From Chara braunii (lineage: Eukaryota; Streptophyta; Charophyceae; Charales; Characeae), in contig BFEA01000434.1 in the NCBI GenBank assembly GCA_003427395.1, positions 1,123,444-1,153,945 on the forward strand: DNA of 30,502 nt, given 5' to 3'. The position numbers and the translations under genes were made by a program. A model generated the notes under the pieces. It was not told the origin of the DNA, made no database searches, and saw nothing but the letters and a program-made list of their open reading frames with translations. The first letter of the stretch is position 1; each line of letters opens with the position of its first letter. Positions 1-9,560 of the stretch are shown piece after piece.

Positions 1-50
1 CCCNAANAANAANAANAANAAGAAAAAAAAAAAAAAAGAAAAAAAAAAGG
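1..50. repeat. A-rich low-complexity window edge with ambiguous bases
   Basis: The window opens with a run of A interrupted by N at every third position (4, 7, 10, 13, 16, 19), then an A/G-rich tract. The regular spacing of the Ns suggests an uncertain AAN-type simple repeat next to an assembly break. No gene signal is visible. Confidence 0.8.
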
Positions 51-113
51 CCTGGAATCTGGTGGCCAAAGTACCCAGTTTGGTGCTGCTGCACGGACAG
101 CAATGGTCTAAAG

Positions 114-227
114 CATACTTGCAAGCGGACGGACCGGACGAGCGTCCGGTCCGGTCCGCTTTGCCACATGCGGAACCCTCCCCCGGCCCCGACGGACCCA
201 GACCGGACCGGACCGGACGGGGCCATT

Positions 228-258
<31 letters not shown>

Positions 259-357
259 TAACTGGTCATCGGGCGCACATTCGTGCACCGCGCGGGTCCG
301 GTCCAGAGGTCCGCCGCACGTGCGGAACCGCCCGGATGGCGTCTGGTTGCAAGTATG
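114..357. mobile_element. hAT-like non-autonomous element (MITE), 244 bp, TSD GTCTAAAG
   Basis: The left end begins CATACTTGCAAGCGGACG. The right end is its imperfect inverse, finishing GTTGCAAGTATG. Identical 8-bp direct repeats GTCTAAAG flank it at 106-113 and 358-365, which is the target-duplication length of the hAT superfamily. Both subterminal zones are packed with GTCCGG/CCGGAC motifs, like clustered transposase-binding sites in known hAT elements (role inferred). The middle holds a T12 run followed by about 20 G, which may be compressed or misassembled. No transposase is encoded, so the element would depend on a source elsewhere. Open frames across it are low-complexity artefacts. Confidence 0.82.
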
Positions 358-521
358 GTCTAAAGACTAAAAATATGGGTTTCCCCATCACCGCCATTAA
401 GAGACTCGAAACACAAAAATGGGATGTCAACCTGTCTCAGAAACGCCATGGTGTTATTTGGGGAATTCACACTGCGCACTACACCACACATCTGCAGAGA
501 GTATCTGTTATGAATTAGCCG

Positions 522-649
522 ACAGTCGGCATGGTCTTCATCATCATAACAGTCAGGAATGCAATCATTGCATACACAAGTAAACACAGTCGGCATGGTC
601 TTCATCATCATAACAGTCAGGAATGCAATCATTGCATACACAAGTAGAC
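522..649. repeat. 64-bp tandem duplication (2 copies)
   Basis: Two head-to-tail copies with period 64 (522-585 and 586-649), both starting ACAGTCGGCATGGTCTTC. They differ by about one base (GTAAACAC versus GTAGACAC near the ends), so the duplication is recent. No coding role is visible. Confidence 0.9.
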
Positions 650-1359
650 ACAATTCATGAAAGTCCTCGCTCACAGTTGTCCTTTACTCGTGCAAAACTT
701 GAGTCACGATGACAGTTAAAAGGTCACAAATTTTGCAGCCCCCGGTCAAGTATATAGGTGTATTTGGCAAGGAGAGACCCCCGAACATGCGGACATGACG
801 GCATCAACTGCCGAAAGGCACCAAGCATGATGCATAGAGCGGTTTCCGATGCCACACATACGGCATTGCTTTGAAACGAAAAACAGAACCCAAGTAAATG
901 CGCTGCACAGCCTTAGAAGCAAAACCGAAGCCAATTGATCGCCAAGCTCGGTCTCACTGGAACGTTCCCTTGTGTACTCCACATGCCTGGATTCCCCTCA
1001 TCACAGCTGAAGGAACCGGTATGCTTGCCAGCTGACATCCCTTCAGTTCTCACCTGATCTTGATTGGCAAGAAAAACAATAGCCGAACCCAGGACTCCTT
1101 ACCCGATTCTTCACAAAAAAGGCCACAATGGCGGAGTAGTGTACATGACCATTCCTCCCTAGTGACTCCACCAGATGATGTGCAAGAAGGAAACAAAAAA
1201 ACGACGCGGCCAGAGTTCGGTGCTCCACAGTCGAACACATTTTCCTCCCATCTTGGCACATATGGCACAAGTCTTTTGCTCCCCAATGACAACCAAACCA
1301 CGCCAGTGCGCACTCTTAACATCTCCCCCGAACAGGGTCATCATCCTGTTAGCCACATG
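650..1359. other. Gene-free stretch, nothing recognised
   Basis: Mid-GC sequence with short overlapping open frames on both strands near 1050-1370, none resembling a known family. No RNA gene or clear repeat boundary was seen. Confidence 0.5.
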
Positions 1360-1361
1360 GT

Positions 1362-1830
1362 CAATGCTTAGCATGGTCAAGTAGATGGTCGACGCTCACC
1401 ATGGTCAAGTAGACGGTCAATGCTTACCATGGTCGAGTACATCGTCAATGCTAACTACGGTCAAGTACAACACGGTCAATACTTACCATGGTCAAGCACA
1501 TGGCACTGGTCAATGCTTACCATGGTAAAGTACATGTTCAAGTACAGCATGATGGTCAATGCTTACCATGGTCGAGTACAACATGTTCAAGTACAGCATG
1601 GTCAATGCTTACCATGGTAAAGTACAACATGTTCAAGTACAGCATGGTCAATGCTTTACCATGGTCAATGCTTACCGTGCCCAAGTACATGTTNTTCAAG
1701 TACAACACAGTCAATACTTACCATGGTCAAGCACATGGCATTGGTCAATGCTTACCATGGTAAAGTACAACATGTTCAAGTACAGCATGATGGTCAATGC
1801 TTACCATGGTCGAGTACACGGTCATTTACA
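1362..1830. repeat. Minisatellite rich in ACCATGGT with a higher-order period
   Basis: Degenerate units of about 25-48 bp built from GTCAATGCTTACCATGGT, AAGTACAACATG and TTCAAGTACAGCATG. A longer segment starting TCAAGTACAACAC near 1461 recurs near 1696, giving a higher-order period of about 235 bp. Every unit carries the palindrome ACCATGGT (NcoI site). The frequent ATG creates spurious open frames in all frames. One N lies at 1694. Confidence 0.9.
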
Positions 1831-1966
1831 CAACTATGTGGTCCACCTCTTGTTCAATGCATTTCAAAGAACGGACAACAGAGCTCAGAGCTCCACTACC
1901 GGTAGTACAACTATACCGGTCGGCGGACGGTGTTGAAGTCAACAGGTACAGGTCATCCTGGGGCTA

Positions 1967-2072
1967 CCTTCTTCCCCCAAATACAATGTACGGTCATTAT
2001 AGCTGTATTTAAGACTGACAGATACCCCAAACACAGCCATCATGACCATACGTTGTATTCGGGGGAAGAACG
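1967..2072. mobile_element. TA-flanked foldback MITE, copy 1 (106 bp)
   Basis: The left end is CCTTCTTCCCCCAAATACAA and the right end is its inverse, finishing in GTATTCGGGGGAAGAACG, with TA on both outer sides (1965-1966 and 2073-2074). The inner arms (GTACGGTCATTATAGCTGT and the mirrored CATGACCATACG) extend the pairing, so most of the element can fold back. TA target sites and a short palindromic body fit Stowaway/Tc1-mariner-type MITEs; the superfamily is inferred. Relatives lie at 2804, 8383, 9561, 14751, 27354 and 28453. Confidence 0.8.
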
Positions 2073-2074
2073 TA

Positions 2075-2803
2075 CCACTGCACGACATACTACCCTGTGC
2101 ATGGGAGCAATAGGACTACATCGTGGTATAAAGCTTTCATCACACAGGCATGGCAAGCGTGCTGAAGCGAACGATAAGAGCGTTGACACAAAAAACATGC
2201 GAGACAGGACAGGAAGGGGTAAGGAAGAACAATCACTCGAGACATCTCGGAATTAAACCTGTGAGTCCCAAGAATTTTCATTACATGGCACAACACACCT
2301 GCTGAGGACTGGCAGCCACAGACATAATAAGATAACAGTGGAAGAAGGGAGGGAAGGAGGTAAGACGGGTAAGAACCAGTGGAAGCTCCCACTCTCCTGA
2401 CATCACAGAACGCTTGATATACCAGAAGACATTTGGTGAAGGACCCAAAGGCACACATGCAATACAGGCTATACAGCTCCCCTCGTTGAACCACGAGGAA
2501 ACGGAGGAATAGAATGATAAACAAGGGAGATAGCAGGAAGGGGAGTGTTGGCAGGACCGAATCGGATTACCAGAGACATCGTCGATCAGAACCACAGAAA
2601 CGGCACATGCATTCAAGAAGAAGCACACACCAAATGCATCGTTTGAGTCTCTAAAGATAGTAAAGTTCGCATTACGAAAAGCATATAGCTTGCTGCTGTG
2701 CTGAAGCAGCATGCTTGTTGGCTGATAATCGGTGTATGCACGACGCAGGTTCTCAACGTGCATCTCCATACCTAGCAAGGGTAACCGACAAAGTCCGTCG
2801 CTA
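2075..2803. other. Gene-free stretch with one weak open frame
   Basis: The minus strand is open for 183 codons (2281-2832), but the translation matches no family I recognise. A frame of this length is expected by chance somewhere in 30 kb at this GC. A second overlapping frame (2090-2524) is equally unremarkable. A real exon cannot be excluded. Confidence 0.4.
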
Positions 2804-2893
2804 CCTTCTTCCCACCCCAATACAACACCCACTCATTGAAGATGCATTCAGTACAGTTCCAGTCTACCATGCATTCGATTCGGGTCACACACC
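2804..2893. mobile_element. Degenerate TA foldback MITE, copy 2
   Basis: The left end CCTTCTTCCCACCCCAATAC follows TA (2802-2803). The right side CATTCGATTCGGGTCACACACC is followed by TA (2894-2895). The ends match the family consensus imperfectly and the interior has diverged, so this is probably an old copy. The boundaries rest on the flanking TAs. Confidence 0.5.
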
Positions 2894-3001
2894 TACGGTC
2901 AGGTCAAGAAGGTAGGCAAAAGACCATCAAAACATGACATGCTCCCTTTCTATTAAAGGAAAAATGTCATCACCCACGTATGTTCTCCACCTCTCAATGC
3001 A

Positions 3002-3103
3002 TTTACTAAGCCCGGGGGGGCGGGGGGGGGTAATTACTGTTGGAAAAACAAATTACACCCCCGCTTAGTAAACGTATCCAACAGTAATTACACCCCCGCT
3101 TAG
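3002..3103. mobile_element. Small palindromic foldback element with G/C-run arms
   Basis: TTTACTAAGC plus a G-run plus TAATT at 3002-3034 is mirrored by AATTACACCCCCGCTTAGTAAA at 3051-3072, giving a hairpin of about 22 bp arms. A second inverted arm, ACAGTAATTACACCCCCGCT, follows directly (about 3080-3103) and also pairs with the left side (GGGTAATTACTGT). It looks like a tiny MITE with a duplicated right arm. No family is assigned. Confidence 0.6.
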
Positions 3104-3155
3104 AGGTATCCGACACAGTGTGTACAGAAATAATTGGAAAAAGTCTTGAGAGAGT

Positions 3156-3480
3156 ATGTGGTCAGGGAAGCTGGGAAAACAGAAGATAACACGGAGCAAG
3201 CATCTGTTACACAACAGATGGCGATGCAAACGACAACAGACACTAAATAAGTTTTTAATTATAGTTGAATCACATCCTGAGCTGCTCAGGAGGGTCAAGT
3301 CAACTACCCGCACGACTTTCCAAACTAAACAGTGCTGCAGTAAAAGGCTGTCTGTAAGTCCCCCCTTTAGAACATGCGTTGAAATTGGAATGATACACAG
3401 AGAAGATCGATTAGCATGTACGGACATAAATCAAGAAATGGTCCAAACAAACGCACAAAAAAAAAAAAAAAAAAAAAAAG
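3156..3480 (+). mobile_element. Degenerate retroelement 3' end with poly-A tail (copy 1)
   Basis: The segment ends in about 21 A (3459-3479). Its last ~95 bp (from about 3371) align by eye with the reverse complement of 5105-5215: both contain a variant of GTTGAAATTGGAATGATACA and then CATAAATCAAGAAATGGTCC. Two dispersed copies ending in A-rich tails suggest a retrotransposed sequence (SINE, or 3' end of a LINE). The open frame across it is probably a remnant at most. Confidence 0.45.
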
Positions 3481-3834
3481 AAACACACGACAAGGAAGAT
3501 CTCGCTCTGTGCAGCAGTTTCAACAACATGTGGTGAGGATTTCACATTTCACATTTCACAACTTTTTCACTTTCAAATGTCTACAAGCATAGTTACTACG
3601 CCCACAAACTGTCAAACCGCAGACTCAACACCTAAGGACAGTACTGCCCAACTGTGAAGTACATCAGCAGATGTTATAACCATACATCCGTAATGAGTTT
3701 TGGCTGGTACAACCACTCGATTATCTACTTGTAACGAACGCAAGTGATTGTTCATCAGAAGTATTATAATCTGAATACTCTTTTTTTTTTTAATCATAAC
3801 TATAAACAGGTAGTGGAAAATTGAAGTGAATAAA
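3481..3834. other. Gene-free stretch
   Basis: Short repeats of TTCACATTTCACA occur near 3540-3560 and a T-run at 3781-3792. No gene, RNA or element ends were recognised. Confidence 0.5.
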
Positions 3835-3842
3835 CTTAATAC

Positions 3843-4104
3843 CTAGGGCCTAGGCTACCAAAGTGGCCCGGGGTTGCTTGCCCGGCCGGGCCAAAAACAT
3901 TAAATTGTATTTATTATTTTGCATTTGGTAAATAATTTCGATGCGACCCTGAGGAAAAAGTTATTCAGTTTATTTTTCTGCCTAACATAGTTTTTTTGTG
4001 GACTTTTTGAAATTTTTTACTTTTTTGTTTTTTTTGCTGGGTCCTTTGCTGGTCCTTGCATGGGCTGGCCACCCGGGACCCAGGCGGCCCCGCTGGTACC
4101 CTAG
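3843..4104. mobile_element. hAT-like MITE family A, copy 1 (262 bp), TSD CTTAATAC
   Basis: The ends are CTAGGGCC...TACCA on the left and TGGTACCCTAG on the right, with perfect 8-bp target duplications CTTAATAC at 3835-3842 and 4105-4112. GC-rich terminal zones (CCCGGCCGGGCC, GGCTGGCCACCCGGG) enclose an AT-rich core. A second copy in opposite orientation lies at 18664-18957; shared landmarks include TTTGGTAAATAATTT, GACCCTGAGG and CTGCCTAACATAG. An 8-bp TSD is typical of hAT elements. No coding capacity. Confidence 0.88.
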
Positions 4105-4121
4105 CTTAATACCAAAAGTGG

Positions 4122-4174
4122 ACAACAACAACAACAACAACAACAACAAAAAAAAAAAAAAAAAAAAAAAAAAA
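4122..4174. repeat. (AAC)n followed by poly-A
   Basis: About nine AAC triplets run into about 25 A, directly beside the target duplication of the MITE at 3843-4104. It may be the A-rich tail of an older insertion, but no body was identified. Confidence 0.85.
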
Positions 4175-4493
4175 GTCGCCACACCATTCCATCAAAACTC
4201 AAAGTCCCTGCTGCAGAACTACCCACCTTCCTCCAAAGTGCGTTTCACTGTTTCACAGCCATTACGTTTCACAACCATTACCAATGTCTACAAGCTACTA
4301 TGTTTGCGGTCCAAAAGCTATGATTAGGGTGCGTTGTGTTCAGGTGAGGTGACAGCACTGAAGAGGCGTTGTGTTCGTGTCATGACTATGGCTGCACTGA
4401 AGGGTTGTTGGCAGAAATATCTACTTGAGACTTTTGTGACCTTCAGATAGTAAATAAACACAAGGACATGCCTACTGCAATGCTCAGAATCCC

Positions 4494-4658
4494 TGTTTCT
4501 CTTTTTCTTTACAAAAAGGGCGATGGCATCGACCAATCGTCACCGAACTGACTCGCCCCACGACATTCAGAATTTTCCTTCCCCTAGTTCCTCCATTCGG
4601 ATTTGAACACAGATCTGTAATTCAACAGTTCATCGGTGTCCCAACTGAGCTAGGCACG
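4494..4658 (-). mobile_element. tRNA-derived SINE, copy 1
   Basis: Read on the minus strand, it starts with a pol III A-box-like CTAGCTCAGTTGGGACAC, then a B-box-like GTTCAAATCCG. The body is GGAACTAG...GAAAATTCTGAAT, then GTGGGGCGAGTCAGTTC, then ATGCCATCGCCC, and it ends in an A-rich tail. The same order of landmarks occurs at 7017, 25171, 28705 and 29951. It is a SINE head rather than a tRNA gene: stems are not intact and the tail and body follow. Confidence 0.7.
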
Positions 4659-4740
4659 TGAGTATGCTCAGATTTACCTACCGTTTGCTAATAATGACCA
4701 TTCGACGTCGTAATAGACTGGGATCCAAGACGAAGCAGGG

Positions 4741-5015
4741 GTCTTTAGGGACAGCCAAGAGTGTGGACTGTTGGTTGGTGGGCACGTGTGTGACGTGGAC
4801 TGTTGGTTGGTGGGCACGTGTGTGACGAAGCGGAGCGTGTAACTCTGTGAGACATACTGTGTGACTTGCACTCTGTGTGACAGCAATTTCAAGTCGTGCT
4901 TCCATACTGTAGACCCTGCCGTACACTTGTGCGACTTGCACTCTGTGGGACTTGCACTGCTCGCGCACCAGTGGGACTGTGTGTGTCCTACTTGCATCTT
5001 TAGGGATAGCCATCA
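4741..5015. repeat. Local GTG/TGT-rich duplications
   Basis: A 32-bp unit (GTGGACTGTTGGTTGGTGGG...) is perfectly duplicated at 4763-4794 and 4795-4826. Units of GACTTGCACTCTGTG follow near 4862 and 4932. The block is bounded by related copies of TCTTTAGGGA(C/T)AGCCA at 4742 and 5000. No gene is seen. Confidence 0.75.
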
Positions 5016-5099
5016 AATTTTTGAAACAATACTCGAGATTTGTTTTTTATACCTGATACTCCACTCAGATTAGCATCATAGCCTCCGGCACCACTCAAA

Positions 5100-5215
5100 A
5101 AACGATATTTCTTTTTTCAGTTCGAATCATTCCTTGGTTTATGCGTGTCGTCCTCGAGTATGTGGGGGGCATGCTTCTCTGCATTGTTCCAATCTTAACG
5201 AATGTCCTCAAGGAC
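5100..5215 (-). mobile_element. Degenerate retroelement 3' end (copy 2)
   Basis: On the minus strand this aligns with 3371-3480: ACATTCGTTAAGATTGGAAC, then CATAAACCAAGGAATGATTC, then an A-rich end. Divergence is substantial (roughly 70 percent identity by eye), so both copies are old. Confidence 0.45.
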
Positions 5216-5389
5216 AATAATCTAGATTTGTGATTAATCCAAAACGAAGAAAAGCAAGGAATACAAAAGTTTAGGGAAAGACAGAAAGAGATGGAAAAAA
5301 AAAAAAAACAATCCCTAGGGAGGAGGGAAAGACAAGGGGAAGAATGTAAGGCCATACGAAAGGTTAGCTCTACCATCAGAATGAACTCT

Positions 5390-5816
5390 ACATAGTCAAT
5401 CATTCGACGCAGCGAAAGAGGAGACAAGAACAGGTAAAAAAAACAGGGTACTTAACATGGCTGTACTAGGTCGTGATCTTTCAAGGAAAAAAATCAGAAA
5501 AAATAAATAAAATCGTTTTGACCGCAAAATATTCACCGCGACTATTCGGTGCATTTTTTACTTTTGCCGCAAATTTCATCTTTGAGGCCCGCCCGGTTTT
5601 CCACTCTGTACTACCGGTACCCACGTGAAACGACGCTACCGGCACCCCCAAGGTTTCTGACGTCAGGGGGACCAGTGGTTTATTATGGCTGTAACACCAT
5701 TTCTTCGTCGGACTTCCACCCACAGGCTCCTCCAGACACCTCAACCACTCGATGCAGAGAAAGAGGAGAGAAGAACAGGTCGAAAAACAGGGTACTTAAC
5801 TACTTAACATGGCTGT
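5390..5816. repeat. Diverged duplication flanking the 5.8-kb minisatellite
   Basis: The segment at about 5395-5464 (AATCATTCGACGCAGCGAAA ... CAGGGTACTTAACATGGCTG) recurs at about 5743-5815 (CACTCGATGCAGAGAAAGAG ...). GGCTGTAACACCATTTC plus CTTCCACCCACAGGCTCCTC at 5683-5740 recurs at 6200-6252, beyond the minisatellite. The array therefore lies inside a larger, older duplication. Confidence 0.75.
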
Positions 5817-6222
5817 AACACCATTTCGTCGTCAGGGTACTTAACAGGGTACTTAACAGGGCTGTAACACCATTTCGTCGTCAGGGTACTTAACAGGGCA
5901 CTTAACATGGCTGTAACACCATTTCGTCAGGGTACTTGACAGGGTACTTAACATGGCTGTAACACCATTTCGTCGTCAGGGTACTTAACAGGGTACTCAA
6001 CATGGCTGTAACACCATTTCGTCGTCAGGGTACTTAACAGGGTACTCAACATGGCTGTAACATCATTTCGTCGTCAGGGTACTTAACAGGGTACTTAACA
6101 TGGCTGTAACACCATTTCGTCGTCAGGGTACTTAACATGGCTGTAACACCATTTCGTCGTCAGGGTACTTAACAGGTTACTTAACAGGGTACTTAACATG
6201 GCCGTAACACCATTTCGTCGTC
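5788..6222. repeat. Minisatellite, 37- and 49-bp units, about 9 copies
   Basis: Units consist of CAGGGTACTTAACATGGCTG followed by TAACACCATTTCGTCGT, often preceded by one or two extra 12-mers CAGGGTACTTAA. Nine copies of the (C)CATTTCGTC module occur between 5821 and 6220 with few substitutions. The changing 12-mer number is consistent with slippage or unequal exchange. No coding role. Confidence 0.92.
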
Positions 6223-6309
6223 GGACTTCCACCCACCGGCTCCTCCAGACACCTCGTCGTACAAAGCTTATGATGCGTAAATCAGCTAAAAGATGACGTC
6301 AAATCATAA

Positions 6310-6420
6310 AACGGAGCGTACAAAGTATACCGGAAAGCCTAACGGAGCCTACGAAGTATAACGGAAAGCCTGACGGAGCGTACAAAGTATAACGGAAAGC
6401 CTAACGGAGGGTACAAAAGT
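6310..6420. repeat. 31-bp tandem repeat, about 3.6 copies
   Basis: The units begin at 6310, 6341, 6372 and 6403. Each reads close to (A/G)ACGGAGCGTACAAAGTATA followed by ACGGAAAGCCT. A partial relative (AACGGAGCGTAGAAAA) lies near 6543. Confidence 0.92.
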
Positions 6421-7016
6421 ACACACGATCATGCATTCAAGCAAACAAAAAAAACGGACGAGCAAAGAGTGAAGGGACACCTGGCATTGGCACTGGTTCC
6501 CGCTGGTTAGCCAGAAGATAACGTCGAATCATAACGTAGCCTAACGGAGCGTAGAAAATTGCATGTGAAGGACGACGACCACCATACATTGAAGCAAAAA
6601 CACAAAAGAAAGATGCGAAGAATGACTAAAAAAAGAACACTTCGCACGAGTTCTCGGTTCCGCAGATTAAGCAGCAAACATGCAAGCTGCCTACAAACAA
6701 ACATTCGCCCAAAAAGCTACGAGTAAGAAGAGATGCGACTTCATAAAAGCAGAGACGCAAAAAACACACAACAGCTTAAACTCTCGCACAAACCTGTTGG
6801 GGGATGAGACTACCCCGATAGGAGTAATCGTCATGCCCACGCCCAAACGCAATCCATCCCGCTCCCGATCCTGCTATCAAGACCGCCGTGTACGCCCGGC
6901 AATCACACTGTCGAAAGCAAACTAATCCTACGCACACTTGATGTGTTCCTCTGCATGGAGTCAAATCTTCACGCCCCTTCTGCATTACAAGTGCAATCTA
7001 CTTTACCCGTGGGGAC
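6421..7016. other. Gene-free stretch, nothing recognised
   Basis: Only short overlapping frames with no family resemblance. No tRNA, element end or tandem repeat beyond the fragment near 6543. Confidence 0.5.
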
Positions 7017-7210
7017 TGAAGAGCTCAGTTGGTGCACCCATGACCTGTGTTGAAATATGAATCAGACCCAAGCTCGAGTCCAGATGCAATCAAACAAACA
7101 GAATAAATTAAATTCATTCTAAACTTCCCAGAAACGGTCAATTCAATCATATGACATCTCAAGGTCGTCGCCATTTGGAGAAAAAACGACAAAAAAAAAA
7201 AAAAAAAAAC
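7017..7210 (+). mobile_element. tRNA-derived SINE, copy 2
   Basis: The head AGAGCTCAGTTGGTGCACCC matches a pol III A box. CAAGCTCGAGTCC about 45 bp later fits a B box. The 3' body ends ATGACATCTCAAGGTCGTCG and then a poly-A tail (about 7191-7210). Head, 3' core and tail match copies at 25171 and 29951, and in reverse at 4494. Confidence 0.75.
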
Positions 7211-8382
7211 AGAAAAAGACCAATCTTCACCCTCGCGTACACGTTCGAACGGTATGAAAAAAGAAAGAGCAGATCTGCCCCAGCATTCCCTCGCGCACAA
7301 CTAAGTCTCTCTACGAAAGAAAAACAAAATCGCGCCAATCCGTACAACCCCACCCCAAGCCTCACCCCGACCCAAAGCAACGATCCCGACCGTGATCCCG
7401 ATCGTCATTTGACCCCCCGACTTAACGGGGACTGGAGCGGCAACGACGCCCATCATTCATGCCAAGAACTCACATTAGGATAAGCCGAGAAAGAGGATTG
7501 GACATGGAACACGCCTTGTCGCCCAATGGCCACGTTTTAGATTACACACAGGCAAAATCTTGTCTAGCGTTTGAAATCTCTTTTACCCCAAATAACAAAT
7601 TTCCCCCCCACATAGTCAATTTCAACCAAACCTTCAAACAAAAAAACGATTCGCACTTCCAAACAAAAAAACGACCGTCGACACGATCCTAACGCCAAGG
7701 AACGCCTTGCCGGCACGACGGCCGCGTCTTCAGGATAAGCCAAAAAACGCTCGTCTGGCAATGAAATTTCGGTTTCCCCAAAGTGCAATTTCAACCACCC
7801 CCCGAACAAGAGATGATTTCAATGCTACAACGAACAGACAAACGCTATTCTCACATTGAGATCTCTTTCACCAGATAGCAACAATTCCAACCAATCCCCC
7901 AAACAAACGTCCCAAAGCAATTCTCTCTCTCTCTCTCTCTCTCGCTCTCGCTCTCTCTTTTACACCACCAAACGAGTACCGAACATCGTCGACGACCTAA
8001 CAACCATCCAGAGCCAGTCGTTCTGCAAAACATCTTATTAGAGACGGACTAAGAATTTCCCCTAATTGGCAAAATTACGACCTATTAGTTCTCTCAAAAT
8101 TTCTCAAAATTTCACTGCAAGCACGAGCTCTCTCCAAATTTTCACTGCAAACGAACATCGGCACGGACCTAGCACCGAACCTGTAGTAACGGACGAAGAT
8201 TCATAGAAAAAACGACATCAAGGTCCCAACGGCAGATCCGGATCCCGTCGCACACCGTGACATAACGTCCTCCCTCACGTTCCAGATTTGCAAAACGAGA
8301 GTGGGGATCCAACGCGAGAGACTGGATCCGGACGTCAAGGGGAGATCCTTTTTCCAATGACAGACCCTCACGGGGAGGACTG
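7211..8382. other. Gene-free stretch with a (CT)n microsatellite
   Basis: Contains a CT-rich microsatellite at about 7921-7959 with CTCG interruptions. There is a small duplication of CAAACAAAAAAACGA near 7635-7675 and of TTTCACTGCAA near 8110-8150. No gene recognised. Confidence 0.5.
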
Positions 8383-8492
8383 CCATTCTTCACCCAAATA
8401 GAAGAACTGTGGGTGATTAAAACTGAATATGGTGCAACGTTAGGACTAGATACCGCGATAATGACCGGGCGTTCTATTCGGAGTGAAGACGA
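8383..8492. mobile_element. TA foldback MITE, copy 3 (eroded ends)
   Basis: The left arm CCATTCTTCACCCAAATAGA is mirrored by the right arm TTCTATTCGGAGTGAAGACG. The inner right arm CGCGATAATGACCGGGCG matches the family's CATTATAGC...CGGTC arm in inverse. The flanking TA dinucleotides have mutated. About 110 bp, same layout as copies 1, 6 and 7. Confidence 0.68.
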
Positions 8493-8683
8493 CGATCCAC
8501 TTCACACAGAAGACCCTAACGCCATGAAGGTAGACTGCCAACAATCTTTTCCTCCCACTCCCGGGCCTGCCGTTTGCAATGCGAAGAGACGTGACCTAAA
8601 CACGTACGCGGAAAAAAAAGACCCGCTCATGAAATAACGACGGCTGCTGCATCGACTCCAATCTAGCGAACTAGATCACACAA

Positions 8684-9240
8684 CACGTGGCATGACGTCG
8701 TACAATGCCGCATCCTGTCCTATCAAACGATGATCGCAAAATGAACCAGAGACATCCTTAACACTAACGTCACGAGCACAGTACCTCCCCCTGTAGCGCA
8801 CGAGGCCACATGGCGTGACGTCGTACAATACCGCATCCTCCCCTATTTAAACGATCGCACAGCCGGATTCATAACACAAAACCCTAATAGGGAGACCCGT
8901 AACACTAGCGTCAGCAGCAGATTGCCTACCCCTGTAGCGCACGGGGCCACATGACACGTGGCCTGACGTCGTATAATCCCCGCATCCTCGCCTATTAAAC
9001 GATCGCACAACCGGATTCATAACAGAAACCCCTAATAGGGAGACCCGTAATACTAGCGTAAGCAGCAGATTGCCTACCTACCCCTGTCGCGCACGAGGCT
9101 ACATGACACGTGGCATTACGTCGTATAATCCCGCATCCTCGCCTGCCAAACGATCTTACAGCCAGGTCCGTAACGGAAATCCTAACGGACACCGTTACTG
9201 CTAACGTTACCAGCACAGTACCTCCCCCAAATATAACGGC
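8684..9240. repeat. Tandem array, 4 diverged units of about 123-152 bp with ACGT-core sites
   Basis: Each unit starts with a variant of CACGTGGCATGACGTCG (8684, 8807, 8955, 9107). It is followed by TA(C/T)AAT.CCGCATCCTC and an AAACGATC block; the two middle units also share GCGTCAGCAGCAGATTGCC-like sequence, and units end near CCTGTAGCGCACGAGG. CACGTGGC is the plant G-box/ABRE type and TGACGTC the C-box type bound by bZIP proteins (established motif knowledge). Units 2 and 3 also contain an (A)AACCC(C)TAATAGGG telo-box-like palindrome. Whether this is a regulatory array or an incidental satellite cannot be decided from sequence. The nearest recognised gene, RPL28, is about 4 kb away. Confidence 0.8.
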
Positions 9241-9560
9241 CAATAATCACGACTTGACGTAATCAAACTCTAATCCGTTCCTCTAAGACCATGCACGATA
9301 TGGGATGGTATGTCCGGGAGAAGAAGAGGAGAGAGCCATTTCTCAGCGACAGAAAGACGACCTAGATTAACAGATGCAAAAATAGATCAAAAAATAAAAC
9401 GAGACGACAACACATTTTTACGGGGTTCCAATCATTGATTCAGAGAACGACGCCCATCGCCCTCCCCTTTTTAAATCACTCGTGATCGCTACACATGCCC
9501 CATCCCTTCTGGAACGACGGCACTGGACGCCAAGCTTTCCCTTTGCATTGCTATATACTA
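9241..9560. other. Gene-free stretch
   Basis: No coding frame of note, no repeat and no RNA seen between the tandem array and the next MITE. Confidence 0.5.

Noticed and set aside
2281-2832. 183-codon minus-strand open frame
   Set aside because: No recognisable domain, overlaps a degenerate MITE end, and the length is near what chance gives in 30 kb; kept only as a note.
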